Position numbers and translations under genes: made by a program
Source of the DNA: Halothiobacillus neapolitanus c2
GTDB lineage: Bacteria > Pseudomonadota > Gammaproteobacteria > Halothiobacillales > Halothiobacillaceae
Length of the DNA stretch: 64,000 nt
Direction of reading: 5' to 3'
NCBI RefSeq assembly: GCF_000024765.1
Contig: NC_013422.1
Span: 1,135,501 to 1,199,500, forward strand
The notes under the pieces: model-generated
The model's input: the letters and a program-made list of their open reading frames with translations, nothing else
What the model was told of the DNA's origin: nothing
The model's database searches: none
Part shown: one piece after another, positions 35,321-45,091 of the stretch
Position numbering within the stretch: the first letter of the stretch is position 1
Layout of the letters: the number at the start of each line of letters is the position of its first letter

Positions 35321-36685
35321 ATGCTGGTTATTTATGACTCCCACGCACGCGCCAAGCGTGAATTTGTGCCGATTAAACCGAAAACAGTGGGGATGTATGT
35401 TTGCGGCATGACGGTTTATGACCGCTGCCACATCGGCCATGCGCGGGTAATGGTCGTGTTCGATATGGTTGTCCGTTACTTCAGGGCAAGTGGCTATGAG
35501 GTGCATTACGTGCGCAACATCACGGATATCGACGACAAGATCATTGCCCGTGCCGCCGAGAACAAGGAAAGTATTCGCAGCCTGACCGAGCGTTATATCG
35601 AAGCTATGCATGATGACGCGGCCGCCTTGGGCTGCCTGTTACCCACAGCTGAACCACGCGCTACCGAATCGGTAGGCGATATGGTGGCGATGATCGAAAG
35701 CCTGATCGAGCGCGGCCACGCCTACCGTGCAGCCAATGGCGATGTGTACTTTGATGTCTCCACGTTTGATCGATATGGCGAACTTTCCAACCGTAATCCT
35801 GATGACTTACGTGCGGGCGCGCGCGTTGAGATCGACGAGGCGAAAACCGATCCGCTCGATTTTGTGCTCTGGAAGGCCGAAAAACCCGGAGATCCGAGTT
35901 GGGATGCGCCTTTTGGCCCCGGTCGTCCGGGCTGGCATATCGAATGCTCGGCCATGTCGACCCGCGCGCTGGGGGCGACCTTCGATATTCACGGGGGAGG
36001 GCAGGATCTGCAGTTCCCGCACCATGAAAACGAAATCGCCCAAAGCGAGTGTGCGACGGGTCATCATTACGTCAACTACTGGATGCACAACGGCTTTGTG
36101 CGGATCAACGAAGAGAAGATGTCCAAATCCCTGGGCAATTTTTTCACTGTGGCGGAGGTGATGCGGCAATATCACCCGGAAGTGATTCGGTTGTTCGTGT
36201 TGTCCAGCCATTACCGCAGCCCATTGAATTATTCGGACCAGAATCTGGATGCGGCGCGCGCCAGTCTGACACGCTGGTACACGGCTATAAAGGACGCACC
36301 CCAAAATGGAACACCTAACCCGGAGGTTATGGCGCGTTTTCGTGGGGTGATGGACGACGATTTCAATACACCGGAAGCATTGGCGATCGTGTTCGAGCAG
36401 ATCAGCGAATTGAACCGCAGCAAGGATGCCAATTGCGCCGCGACGATAAAGGCCATCGGTGAAATCCTGAATCTCGGACAGCACGATCCGGAAAGTTTTC
36501 TGCGTTGGGCACCATCCTCTTCGGATCAATTGAGCGACGAGGCGATTGAACAGAAAATCGCCGAACGTGCTAGCGCGCGCGCCAACAAGGATTTTGCGGC
36601 ATCGGACCGGATTCGCGATGAGCTTCAGGCCGCAGGCATCGTGCTCGAAGACAAGGCCGGGCAAACCACTTGGCGGCGCGGCTGA
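35321..36685 (+). CDS. cysS: Cysteinyl-tRNA synthetase
   Basis: 454 aa class I synthetase that charges tRNA-Cys. The zinc-binding and HIGH region reads [23 protein letters not shown] at the N-terminus. Zinc ligands continue in [15 protein letters not shown] and [15 protein letters not shown]. The KMSKS loop is [11 protein letters not shown] near residue 268, followed by the anticodon-binding helical domain and a DALR C-terminus. The frame is open upstream into the MITE, but the ATG at 35321 gives the expected start [18 protein letters not shown] and is preceded by a GAGAAAAG purine stretch. The gene is monocistronic and followed by another repeat element at 36706. Confidence 0.96.
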   Translation: MLVIYDSHARAKREFVPIKPKTVGMYVCGMTVYDRCHIGHARVMVVFDMVVRYFRASGYEVHYVRNITDIDDKIIARAAENKESIRSLTERYIEAMHDDAAALGCLLPTAEPRATESVGDMVAMIESLIERGHAYRAANGDVYFDVSTFDRYGELSNRNPDDLRAGARVEIDEAKTDPLDFVLWKAEKPGDPSWDAPFGPGRPGWHIECSAMSTRALGATFDIHGGGQDLQFPHHENEIAQSECATGHHYVNYWMHNGFVRINEEKMSKSLGNFFTVAEVMRQYHPEVIRLFVLSSHYRSPLNYSDQNLDAARASLTRWYTAIKDAPQNGTPNPEVMARFRGVMDDDFNTPEALAIVFEQISELNRSKDANCAATIKAIGEILNLGQHDPESFLRWAPSSSDQLSDEAIEQKIAERASARANKDFAASDRIRDELQAAGIVLEDKAGQTTWRRG

Positions 36686-36705
36686 GTAGGGGCTGATTCG
36701 AACAC

Positions 36706-36974
36706 TAGTGTACTGTTTCGCTCTTGGAGGCACATTCAGCGAGTCGCTGGCCGATTAGATGCAAGGCGCGCTCGCGCCGCAATGGCCGCCCCCTTGCAAG
36801 CGAGCGCAACGCCGCAGATGATCGGCCAGCGGCTCGCCCGATGGGAGTGCTCCGAATGCGCCATGACGGCGTTGCCGTGCTTGACAAGGGTTTGGCCATT
36901 GCCTGCGCACGGCGCCTTGTCCTGACGCATTCGGAGGACTCTGAAAGTACCTCCAAGAGCGAAACAGTACACTA
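36706..36974. mobile_element. MITE-like element with 25-bp perfect inverted ends
   Basis: 269-bp non-coding block. Its ends are perfect inverted repeats, starting TAGTGTACTGTTTCGCTCTT (36706-36730) and mirrored at 36950-36974. The bordering dinucleotide is TA on each side, compatible with a TA duplication as made by IS630/mariner-type transposases. Inside are two further inverted-repeat pairs: the CGCTGGCCGAT segment near 36750 with ATCGGCCAGCG near 36830, and the CTCCGAATGCG segment near 36850 with CGCATTCGGAG near 36935. The element can therefore fold as two large hairpins. It sits 20 bp after the cysS stop and before the DHH gene, and fills nearly all of that 348-bp gap. Confidence 0.8.
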
Positions 36975-37033
36975 CCGAGGCAGGCTGTTACACTGCCACC
37001 CCAAAATAATTCCAGATACCTGAACGAGCATTT

Positions 37034-38197
37034 ATGAGCACGCCTAAACTGATCCGCCCCCAACTTTCTCCAGACAACGCCGACAAGGGCTGGGTCTACC
37101 ATTTGTCGCACACCGACCTCGACGGTTATGGCGCCCAATTCATGCTCAAGGCCGCTGGTATCAATACGCGCTGCTTCAATGCCGATTACCGCGATATTCC
37201 GCTGGCGGTCGATAAAGTCGTCGAGCAAATCATCGAAGAAGGCGAACCGGCCTCTTTGCTGCTGACCGACCTCAATCTCACGCTTGATCAGGCCGAGCAG
37301 ATCGACAAGCGCATCAAGAAGCTGAAAGTCCCGACGACACTGCAATTGCTCGACCATCATGCGACTGGCGCGGATTGCGCCGCCAAATACGATTGGTACT
37401 ACCTCGATACGGAACGCTGTGCAACCAAACTGGCGTTTGAGGCGGTTGCCGATTTGATGTCCGAAGAGCAGCGGGCACAGTATGCATTGCGGGCCGATTT
37501 CGTTGATATGGGCGACCGTTGGCTGAAAGATGAGCCGTTGTTCCGCAAGTCTTTATATCTGCTCGGATTGGTGATGCAGGATGATCATCTGGCTCCGCCG
37601 TTGGCGGATCTCAAGCGCAGTTACCGTTTTCATCTGATCGAGCATTTTTTTCAGGCGCATGAGCGCGGCGAAAATCTGGAGCCGATCGAGCGCGGTCTGT
37701 ATGACGTGCGCAAAAACTTCCTCGTCGGTCGCATCGACGAACAGGATCTGAATAATCCCGAACTGCCGCTCAACGATAAATTCCACATTCTTTCCGCATC
37801 CGTGCTCGATGAGACCACAGTGCCCATGCTTGATATCGACGGCGTGCGCACCGGCGTATTCTTCAACTGGCCGCATGACGTGTGGCGCGGTGTGATCATG
37901 GACATGATGGAAACCCGCCACAAAATGGATATGGCAATCGGCGTTCGGGGCAATGGCAAGCTCTCGCTGCGTGCAAATCCCGGTGTGGACGCTGGCGCAA
38001 TTTCGGCAAAATACTTCCGGGGCGGCGGCCATCCGGGCGCGGCGGGCGGTGAGCTGCGGGATAACCGCTTGCGCGATCTGGATCATGCCGTGTCATCAAT
38101 CAAGCAGACGATCAACCCCGCACCACCTGTCGCTACGGCCAAGTTGGGCAGCATGATCACCATTCAGCCGCCAAGAAAAGGCGCACAGAAGAAATAA
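37034..38197 (+). CDS. DHH/DHHA1 family phosphoesterase
   Basis: 387 aa cytoplasmic phosphoesterase. The metal site appears as LSHTDLDGYGAQ (residues 23-34), LLTDLNL near residue 78 and LLDHHATGADC near residue 107 (the DHH motif), then VDMGDRW. The DHHA1 nucleotide-binding end contains SAKYFRGGGHPGAAGGEL near residues 317-337. These are the motifs of NrnA/NrnB-type oligoribonucleases and pAp or cyclic-nucleotide phosphodiesterases; the exact substrate cannot be told by reading. The C-terminus is basic (PPRKGAQKK). greB follows 28 bp downstream, so the pair is likely cotranscribed. A MITE lies directly upstream. Confidence 0.82.
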   Translation: MSTPKLIRPQLSPDNADKGWVYHLSHTDLDGYGAQFMLKAAGINTRCFNADYRDIPLAVDKVVEQIIEEGEPASLLLTDLNLTLDQAEQIDKRIKKLKVPTTLQLLDHHATGADCAAKYDWYYLDTERCATKLAFEAVADLMSEEQRAQYALRADFVDMGDRWLKDEPLFRKSLYLLGLVMQDDHLAPPLADLKRSYRFHLIEHFFQAHERGENLEPIERGLYDVRKNFLVGRIDEQDLNNPELPLNDKFHILSASVLDETTVPMLDIDGVRTGVFFNWPHDVWRGVIMDMMETRHKMDMAIGVRGNGKLSLRANPGVDAGAISAKYFRGGGHPGAAGGELRDNRLRDLDHAVSSIKQTINPAPPVATAKLGSMITIQPPRKGAQKK

Positions 38198-38225
38198 TGG
38201 GCTTTAACCTTAGCTTCAAAAGCCG

Positions 38226-38753
38226 ATGAGTACGGCGGTCATTTCCGCGCGTGGACATGCACGTTTGCTGGCGGAGCTCGATCAACTGTGGCGCGTGGAG
38301 CGACGTCTTGTCGTTCAGGCTGTTTCCGAAGCCGCTGCTTTGGGCGACCGCTCGGAAAATGCCGAGTACATTTATGGCAAGCGGCGTTTGCGCGAAATCG
38401 ATCGTCGCATTCGTTATCTGCAAAAGCGGTTGGGTGACATCAAGGTGGTGCGCCAGCCGCCTACCGACATGAACAAGGTCTATTTTGGTGCTCGAATCAC
38501 TTTGCTTTACGCTGATGATCGGGAGCAAACGGTTTGCCTCGTCGGGCCTGACGAGATCGATCCGGCAAACCAACTGATCAGCATCGATTCCCCGCTTGCC
38601 AAAGCAGTGCTTGGCAAGGCGTTGGATGCAGAAGTTGTGCTCTTCTTGCCAAGTGAAACTTCCACGCCGCGCCGTGTTCATGCTGAGATCATTGCCATCG
38701 AATATCCCTCAGAACTGCACCATGCAGAAATCCACATTACTTCGCAAAGCTAA
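38226..38753 (+). CDS. greB: Transcription elongation factor GreB
   Basis: 175 aa. It rescues backtracked RNA polymerase by stimulating transcript cleavage through the secondary channel. The N-terminal coiled coil carries the tip acidic residues in EAAALGDRSENAEYIYGKRRLREIDRRIRYLQKRL, the Gre signature. The C-terminal FKBP-like domain includes VYFGARITLLY, QTVCLVGPDEID and SIDSPLAKAVLGKALDAEV. Length and the YIYGKRRLREIDRRIRYL segment favour GreB over GreA. It lies downstream of the DHH gene with a 28-bp gap and no terminator between. The C-terminus LHHAEIHITSQS is a little longer than usual. Confidence 0.92.
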   Translation: MSTAVISARGHARLLAELDQLWRVERRLVVQAVSEAAALGDRSENAEYIYGKRRLREIDRRIRYLQKRLGDIKVVRQPPTDMNKVYFGARITLLYADDREQTVCLVGPDEIDPANQLISIDSPLAKAVLGKALDAEVVLFLPSETSTPRRVHAEIIAIEYPSELHHAEIHITSQS

Positions 38754-38885
38754 TTTCGTTCGCGTATTCAAGAAAGCGTCATGCAAAAAGCCCAAAATTG
38801 ATGCATTGCTGCGTTAGAATGCGAGCCTTTAGTTTTCTCGTGCCATGCACTGTCTCACTGATCCGTCCGCCACAGGAATCATGCC

Positions 38886-41147
38886 ATGTTATTTCGTTTC
38901 CCCATCGTCATCATTGATGAAGATTTTCGTTCTGAAAACGCCTCCGGTCTTGGAGTGCGTGCGTTGGCCGACGCCATCCGTGCGGAAGGGGAAGAAGTAC
39001 TCGGCGTGACGAGTTACATTGATCTGGCCTCGTTTGCACAACAGCAGAGTCGGGTTTCCGCCTTCATCGTTTCCATCGATGATGAGGAATTCAGCACGCT
39101 GAATCATGAACCGGATCAGGAACTGCCTGTCATCGCGCAGTTGCGCAAGTTCATCCATGAGATTCGCTTCCGTAATTCAGACATTCCTATTTTCCTCTAT
39201 GGCGAAACCCGGACCAGTCGCCATTTGCCCAACGAGGTGCTTAAGGAACTGCATGGCTTTATTCACATGTTCGAGGACACGCCCGAGTTTGTGGCGCGTC
39301 ATGTGATTCGTGAAGCCCGGTCTTATCTGAATTCGCTGTCGCCTCCGTTCTTCCGTGCATTGACCGGTTATGCGGCCGATGGCTCCTATTCATGGCATTG
39401 CCCTGGGCATTCAGGCGGCGTCGCGTTCCTGAAAAGCCCGGTGGGTCAGATGTTCCACCAGTTCTTCGGTGAAAATCTGCTGCGCGCCGATGTATGCAAC
39501 GCAGTCGATGAACTCGGGCAACTGCTTGATCACACGGGGCCGGTGGCCGCATCCGAACGCAATGCCGCACGTATTTTCAATGCCGATCACCTGTTCTTTG
39601 TCACCAACGGCACATCGACCAGCAACCGGATGGTCTGGAATTCCAATGTGGCGCCGGGCGATATCGTGGTGGTTGATCGAAACTGCCACAAATCGATTCT
39701 GCATTCGATCATCCTGACCGGCGCCATTCCGGTATTCATGATGCCTACGCGAAATCATTACGGCATCATCGGCCCGATTCCGCAGAGGGAATTTTCGGTC
39801 GAGAACATCAAGGCGAAGATCGAGGCGCATCCTTTTGCATCGAAGGCTGAAGACAAGACACCTAAAATTCTCACCATCACGCAATCAACCTACGACGGCA
39901 TTATCTACAACGTCGAAGAAATCAAGAACGAGCTGGATGGCTATGTCGAAAACCTGCATTTCGACGAAGCTTGGTTGCCCCATGCCGCCTTCCACGATTT
40001 TTATGGTGACTACCACGCGATTGGCGCTGAGCGTCCTCGTTGCAAGAAGTCGGTTATTTTCTCGACTCAGTCCACGCACAAAATGTTGGCGGGGTTGTCG
40101 CAGGCGTCACAGATTCTGGTTCAGGACAGCAAACAACATTTGTTCGACCGTGATGTGTTCAACGAGGCGTACTTGATGCATTCGTCCACATCGCCGCAGT
40201 ACGCGATCATTGCCTCCTGCGATGTGGCCGCGGCCATGATGGAGCCGCCGGGTGGTACGGCGTTGGTCGAGGAATCGATTCTCGAAGCGCTCGATTTCCG
40301 CCGTGCCATGCGCAAGGTGGATGCCGAATACGGCGACGATTGGTGGTTCAAGGTCTGGGGGCCGGACGTTCTTGCGGAAGAGGGCGTCGGTTCGCAGGAC
40401 GATTGGATGATTTGTGCTGAAGACGAGTGGCACGGTTTCGAGCGGATGACCGATCGTTTCAACATGCTCGATCCGATCAAGGCGACGCTGATCACCCCCG
40501 GCTTGAATTTGAATGGTGATTTCGATGAAACGGGCATTCCGGCTTCGGTGGTCACAAAATATCTTGCCGAGCATGGTGTTGTCGTTGAAAAAACGGGCTT
40601 GTACAGCTTCTTCATCATGTTCACGATCGGCATTACAAAAGGGCGCTGGAACACCCTGCTGACGGCGCTGCAACAGTTCAAGGACGAATACACCAAGAAC
40701 CAACCGCTGTGGCGGATTCTGCCGGATTTCGTCGCAAAATATCCGCGTTATGAGCGTATTGGCCTGCGTGATCTGTGCCAGCAATTGCACAATCTGTACA
40801 AGAAGAACGATGTCGCACGCCTGACGACCGAGATGTATCTATCGAATATGGAACCGGCCATGCGGCCTGCGGATGCCTGGGCAAAAATGGCGCGCAAGCA
40901 GATCGATCGCGTACCGATCGACGAACTAGAAGGCCGCATTACTGCCTCGCTCGTAACGCCGTACCCGCCGGGTATTCCATTGTTGATTCCGGGTGAGCGT
41001 TTCAACAAAACCATCGTTGATTACCTGAAATTCGCGCGTGAGTTCAACAAGCAGTTGCCTGGGTTCGAGACCGACGTTCACGGCCTGGTCGCAGAAGAAA
41101 CCGATCACGTCAAATCCTATTTTGTGGATTGCGTCAGGGACGATTGA
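38886..41147 (+). CDS. Arg/Lys/Orn decarboxylase, PLP-dependent (biodegradative type)
   Basis: 753 aa fold-type I decarboxylase. It has a response-regulator-like wing domain (VVIIDEDFRSENASGLGVRALADAI, residues 5-130), then the catalytic core SYSWHCPGHSGGVAFLKSPVG, TNGTSTSNRMV, VDRNCHKSILHSI and the PLP-binding Lys near residue 399 in STQSTHKMLAG. The C-terminal domain ends near the galE start. The size fits AdiA, CadA and SpeC types (710-760 aa). The substrate is not certain; an arginine decarboxylase role for agmatine and spermidine synthesis, or acid resistance, fits best, but Lys or Orn cannot be excluded. AGGA precedes the ATG at 38886. galE overlaps by one base. Confidence 0.88.
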   Translation: MLFRFPIVIIDEDFRSENASGLGVRALADAIRAEGEEVLGVTSYIDLASFAQQQSRVSAFIVSIDDEEFSTLNHEPDQELPVIAQLRKFIHEIRFRNSDIPIFLYGETRTSRHLPNEVLKELHGFIHMFEDTPEFVARHVIREARSYLNSLSPPFFRALTGYAADGSYSWHCPGHSGGVAFLKSPVGQMFHQFFGENLLRADVCNAVDELGQLLDHTGPVAASERNAARIFNADHLFFVTNGTSTSNRMVWNSNVAPGDIVVVDRNCHKSILHSIILTGAIPVFMMPTRNHYGIIGPIPQREFSVENIKAKIEAHPFASKAEDKTPKILTITQSTYDGIIYNVEEIKNELDGYVENLHFDEAWLPHAAFHDFYGDYHAIGAERPRCKKSVIFSTQSTHKMLAGLSQASQILVQDSKQHLFDRDVFNEAYLMHSSTSPQYAIIASCDVAAAMMEPPGGTALVEESILEALDFRRAMRKVDAEYGDDWWFKVWGPDVLAEEGVGSQDDWMICAEDEWHGFERMTDRFNMLDPIKATLITPGLNLNGDFDETGIPASVVTKYLAEHGVVVEKTGLYSFFIMFTIGITKGRWNTLLTALQQFKDEYTKNQPLWRILPDFVAKYPRYERIGLRDLCQQLHNLYKKNDVARLTTEMYLSNMEPAMRPADAWAKMARKQIDRVPIDELEGRITASLVTPYPPGIPLLIPGERFNKTIVDYLKFAREFNKQLPGFETDVHGLVAEETDHVKSYFVDCVRDD

Positions 41148-42118
41148 TGCAGTCGATACTCGTAGTCGGTGGCGCGGGCTATATCGGCTCGCACATGGTC
41201 AAGTACCTCGATCGTGCGGGCTACCGTGTCGTGGTGCTCGATAATCTTTCTACCGGTCATGCCGATGCCGTCCGCTACGGCGAACTGATTGTTGGCGATA
41301 TGGCCGATAGCGAGCTACTTGATCGGTTGTTTCGTTCCCATCGATTCGATGCCGTCATGCACTTTGCCGCTTTTAGCCTCGTTGGCGAATCGGTTGGTAA
41401 CCCCGGAAAGTATTACCGCAACAATGTCGCCAATACGCTCAATCTTCTGGATGCGATGGTGCGCCATCAGGTAAGGCATTTTGTCTTTTCGTCTACGGCA
41501 GCAACTTTTGGTGAACCCCAGTCAGATCGGATCGATGAATCTCATCCGCAAAAACCAATCAATCCCTACGGCCGCAGTAAGTTAATGGTCGAGCATCTGC
41601 TGGCCGATTATGATGCCGCTTATGGCCTCAAATCAGTGTGTCTGCGCTACTTCAACGCGGCCGGAGCCGACCCGGAAGGTGAGTTGGGCGAACGCCACAA
41701 TCCCGAAACGCATCTGATCCCTCTGGTGTTACAGGCTGCTTCCGGCCGCCGGTCGCATATTCACGTATTCGGAACGGATTACGACACACCCGATGGCAGT
41801 TGTCTGCGCGACTATATTCATGTGCAGGATCTCTGCTCTGCGCATCAACTGGCTTTGCAATGGCTGCAAGCGCGTCAGCAAAGTCAGCAATTCAACCTCG
41901 GCAATGGGGACGGTTATTCCGTGCTTGATGTCATTGAAACGGCGCGTACAGTGACCGGTCAGCAAATTCCTGTTCTCATCGAGGATCGCCGGGCAGGCGA
42001 TCCTGCGCGTTTGATTGCCGACGCAACATTCGCGCACCAACATCTTGGGTGGAAACCCGAATATCCCGCCTTGGAAGACATGATTGCCCATGCTTGGCAC
42101 TGGGAACAGTCAATCTGA
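41147..42118 (+). CDS. galE: UDP-glucose 4-epimerase
   Basis: 323 aa extended SDR that interconverts UDP-glucose and UDP-galactose for LPS or exopolysaccharide. The NAD-binding motif VVGGAGYIGSH opens the protein. The catalytic SSTAATFG and YGRSK (YxxxK) lie near residues 120-150, and LRYFNAAGADPEGELGERHNPETHLIP and RDYIHVQDLCSAH follow, as in GalE. The ATG at 41147 shares its A with the decarboxylase stop (TGATG) and gives the right N-terminus. The coupling to an amino-acid decarboxylase is unusual but may only reflect compact layout. Confidence 0.92.
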   Translation: MQSILVVGGAGYIGSHMVKYLDRAGYRVVVLDNLSTGHADAVRYGELIVGDMADSELLDRLFRSHRFDAVMHFAAFSLVGESVGNPGKYYRNNVANTLNLLDAMVRHQVRHFVFSSTAATFGEPQSDRIDESHPQKPINPYGRSKLMVEHLLADYDAAYGLKSVCLRYFNAAGADPEGELGERHNPETHLIPLVLQAASGRRSHIHVFGTDYDTPDGSCLRDYIHVQDLCSAHQLALQWLQARQQSQQFNLGNGDGYSVLDVIETARTVTGQQIPVLIEDRRAGDPARLIADATFAHQHLGWKPEYPALEDMIAHAWHWEQSI

Positions 42119-42277
42119 TTACCGGTTATCTCTGCTCATAGTCCGCTGCCCCAGGTTTTTCGCTTATTAATCCGGCCCAAAAATCCTTGAGATGACATCT
42201 TTGTGTCACAAGGTAGTATGGCTATTGTCTAAGAAAGTTAGCGCGCGATGTAAACGAGAAACAAAACGGGGTGTAGG

Positions 42278-43624
42278 ATGCAGATGTCAAAACACGTTTT
42301 TCGTGCCTTGGCAATGGGTATGGTGGCAATGGGCGTGGTCATGGGGGCTGCTTTCCCCTTGTTCGTTTTGGGTTTCGGTGTTCCTAAATCAACCGCTTTT
42401 TCACCTACTTTTATCATTGCCACGCTTGTTGCCGGGCTCGTCGTCGGTGGACTGAATTTTGCCTTGGCCAGCCGCATCGTCCGACCACGTTTGCGTCAGT
42501 TGAGCTCAAGAATGCAGCAAGTGCGCGCGGCCATGCAAAAGGCGACTTTCTCAGGCGACTGGACGGCCTGTAACCCCGCAGTTTGTCGTTTGCATGAGCA
42601 GGACGAGGATGAACTCGGCGCCGTGGCCCAAAGCTACAATGCGTTGCTCCATGCGCTGCACGATGCCCATATGGTTGAAGCCCGCATTCGTGATTTCACC
42701 CAGACGGTATCCAGTAAACTTGATTTGCATGAACTGGGCGATCAAGCCCTGGGGTTGCTGCAAGCCAATGCACATGCTCAGGGCGGGGCGATTGTGCTCG
42801 AGCGTCAGGGCGAGTGGACTGTGTTGGCTTCCCGAGGGCTCTCCCATCCTGAAAAACTCGTAGAGAATAAAGTCTATTTCAACGCGAAGGATGAGGCGGT
42901 GCAAACGAGAATCACCCTGCCACCGGGCGTGACTGTTGATGCCATCCTATCCCATTTCGTACCCAGCGATGTCTTGCTGACACCCATTAAAAATCATGGA
43001 TTTGTATTGGGTTGGGTCATTCTGGCCTCGGCCACTCCGTTTGCCGATGATGTACCACGATTAATGCCGCTGTTGATGCAAGGTCTGGGATTGGCACTCA
43101 ATAATGCACTTCTGCATGATGATTTGCAGCGTGTTGCCGCCTTGGATCCGCTGACCGGCGTTTATAACCGTCGATTCGGTTTTAAACGATTGGAAGAGGA
43201 ATTGACCCGTGCCTCACGGGACCACTCTTCTTTGTCCGTTTTACTGCTTGATCTGGACCATTTCAAGCGGGTAAACGATACATATGGTCATTTGAGTGGC
43301 GATAAAGTGCTTATTCGTACGGCGCACGTCTGTCGGGAAATCCTGCGTGAAGGCGATGTTCTGATGCGGTATGGGGGCGAGGAGTTTGTTGTTGTCCTGC
43401 CTGGTGCCAGCATTCAGGATGCACGTGATGTTGCCGAACGTATTCGCTTTGCAATAAGCCAGTCACAGATCAATCTGGGCGATCAATTGCTACAGGTCAC
43501 GTCGAGTATTGGTGTTGCCGCCACGTCAGGCCAAAAAGCCATTGCTGCCGAAGAGCTGATTGCACTGGCCGACGAGCGCCTGTACAAGGCAAAAGCAACC
43601 GGCCGTAATAAGGTCGTATCCTAA
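42278..43624 (+). CDS. Membrane diguanylate cyclase (HAMP-GAF-GGDEF)
   Basis: 448 aa. It makes the second messenger c-di-GMP from two GTP. Two TM helices (about residues 8-33 and 43-65) are followed by a HAMP-like linker (RIVRPRLRQLSSRMQQV), a GAF-like sensory domain (about 130-270, HELGDQALGLLQANA), and a GGDEF domain. The active-site loop is RYGGEEFVVVLPG near residue 366. The inhibitory I-site RxxD (REGD) sits five residues before GGEEF, so product inhibition is likely. LLLDLDHFKRVNDTYGH is the metal/GTP site. There is no EAL domain. GGGG about 6 nt upstream supports the ATG at 42278; 42284 is also possible. The gene is monocistronic. An inverted repeat TGACA/TGTCA lies upstream near 42192. 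Confidence 0.9.
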   Translation: MQMSKHVFRALAMGMVAMGVVMGAAFPLFVLGFGVPKSTAFSPTFIIATLVAGLVVGGLNFALASRIVRPRLRQLSSRMQQVRAAMQKATFSGDWTACNPAVCRLHEQDEDELGAVAQSYNALLHALHDAHMVEARIRDFTQTVSSKLDLHELGDQALGLLQANAHAQGGAIVLERQGEWTVLASRGLSHPEKLVENKVYFNAKDEAVQTRITLPPGVTVDAILSHFVPSDVLLTPIKNHGFVLGWVILASATPFADDVPRLMPLLMQGLGLALNNALLHDDLQRVAALDPLTGVYNRRFGFKRLEEELTRASRDHSSLSVLLLDLDHFKRVNDTYGHLSGDKVLIRTAHVCREILREGDVLMRYGGEEFVVVLPGASIQDARDVAERIRFAISQSQINLGDQLLQVTSSIGVAATSGQKAIAAEELIALADERLYKAKATGRNKVVS

Positions 43625-43795
43625 GATGCCTCCAACTATTGTGCGCAGTGTTGTTTTGTCCGAAAGCCCATCAATCAGGGCGCGCGGCCGGGCATTTGGC
43701 TATTTCAAACAAACCGCGAGTAACTCAACGGGCGTAATAAGGTGGCCAAGTCCTCAAAGTATCCCGGTTCGGTAACGCTGCCATCAAATCTACTC

Positions 43796-43821
43796 TTGAC
43801 AACCGATCAGAAGTCTATAAT
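43796..43821 (+). promoter_or_regulatory. Promoter of tRNA-fMet
   Basis: A consensus -35 TTGACA (43796-43801) and -10 hexamers TATAAT (43816-43821) or TAATAT (43818-43823) stand just before the tRNA. The gap is 14 or 16 bp depending on the box used, shorter than the usual 17. GCGC follows the -10, possibly a GC discriminator typical of stringently controlled stable-RNA promoters. Confidence 0.65.
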
Positions 43822-43837
43822 ATGCGCCTCCTACTGA

Positions 43838-43914
<77 letters not shown>

Positions 43915-43920
43915 AACCTA

Positions 43921-43976
43921 AGCCCTTGATTGATATTCCTTTTTATCAGGAAAATATCATCAGGGGCTTTTTTTGG
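43921..43976 (+). terminator. Terminator after tRNA-fMet
   Basis: Long imperfect stem: AGCCC.TGAT.GATATT.CC (43921-43939) pairs with GG.AATATCATCAGGGGCT (43949-43968), followed by TTTTTT. It begins 7 bp after the CCA end. Confidence 0.85.
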
Positions 43977-44134
43977 CCTTGATTTTCCCGATTCCGATGT
44001 CGGGATAAAGCGATTGCCGAATTCCGGTGTTATATGTTTGTCATGTGCTGCGAACATATCGTTCATAATCATGTTGGAACGACAAGAAACAGACTTGGCA
44101 TGATGTGAGTTTGTTCGGATCAACAGGAGAGGAT

Positions 44135-45037
44135 ATGCGTCATTACACTACCTTTAGGCAACTGGAAATTTTCGAGGCTATAGCGCGGCTCGGAAGTTTT
44201 ACCCGTGCCTCAGAAGAGCTCTTTCTAACGCAGCCAACGGTTTCCATGCAGATGAAAAAGTTATCGGAAATGGTCGGTGTCCCCTTGATCGAACAAGTAG
44301 GGAAAAAGATCTACCTGACAGAGGATGGACAGGAACTCGCGCAGGCAACCCGCGAAATTTTCGGCATCATGGACCGCTTTACCACCTTGGCTGCCGAGCG
44401 GCAGGGCTTAAAGAAGGGCCAGTTGCGGCTAATGGCGATTACGACTGCATCCTATTTCGCGCCCCGTTTATTGGGTGAATTTGCGAAACTCTACCCGGGC
44501 ATCGAGGTAAGTTTGCGCGTTACCAACAAGGAGCAAGTATTGGCGAGTATTGCCAATAATCTGGATGATCTTTATCTGCTCGGTCAGCCACCCGAGGGCA
44601 TGGAAATCGAATCCACGCCCATCATGGATAATCCGATTATTGTGCTGGCTGCACCTGATCACCCTTTGGCCAAAGAGAAAAACATCAGCCTTGAGCGCCT
44701 GGCTCAAGAGCCTTGGTTAATGCGTGAAAAAGGTTCCGGCACCCGTAATGCAATTGAGCGAAGGTTCGCTGAACTGGGTATCACGGTTCGTCCGCGGCTT
44801 GAGCTGGGTAGTAACGAGGCCATCAAGCAGGCGATTCTTACCGGGCTCGGTATTTCGGCCCTCTCTCGCCATACGCTCACACTAAATCAACCCGGCCAGT
44901 TCGCAGTTCTGGACGTACAGGGCTATCCGATTCTGCGGCATTGGTATGCCATTTATCCCGCCGGTCGGCAGATGTCGGTTGCGGCGCGGGCTTTTCTGGA
45001 TTATCTGTTAGAACGACCAGAGCAGGAAAACACTTGA
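44135..45037 (+). CDS. LysR-type regulator, CbbR-like (second copy)
   Basis: 300 aa LysR regulator. The helix-turn-helix is near residues 20-45 (GSFTRASEELFLTQPTVSMQMKKL). GVPLIEQVGKKIYLTEDGQEL and a C-terminal effector domain ending ILRHWYAIYPAGRQ follow. It shares long identical stretches (VSMQ, PL.EQVGKKI.LTE.G, GSNEAIK/NSNEAIK, RHW) with the regulator at 50119, so both are of the CbbR type that controls CO2-fixation operons and senses metabolites such as NADPH or RuBP. AGGAGAGG before the ATG at 44135 decides the start over 44105. It is convergent with cbbO rather than divergent from a target, so its own target is open. Confidence 0.85.
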   Translation: MRHYTTFRQLEIFEAIARLGSFTRASEELFLTQPTVSMQMKKLSEMVGVPLIEQVGKKIYLTEDGQELAQATREIFGIMDRFTTLAAERQGLKKGQLRLMAITTASYFAPRLLGEFAKLYPGIEVSLRVTNKEQVLASIANNLDDLYLLGQPPEGMEIESTPIMDNPIIVLAAPDHPLAKEKNISLERLAQEPWLMREKGSGTRNAIERRFAELGITVRPRLELGSNEAIKQAILTGLGISALSRHTLTLNQPGQFAVLDVQGYPILRHWYAIYPAGRQMSVAARAFLDYLLERPEQENT

Positions 45038-45091
45038 GTTGATGTCTACAAGGTCAGCTTTGCCACTATGTTTGCCTGCATGACGATTAGA

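Noticed and set aside
35807-36733. 308-codon open frame antisense to cysS
   Set aside because: It mirrors cysS codons and has a composition unlike real proteins; cysS is complete with HIGH and KMSKS.
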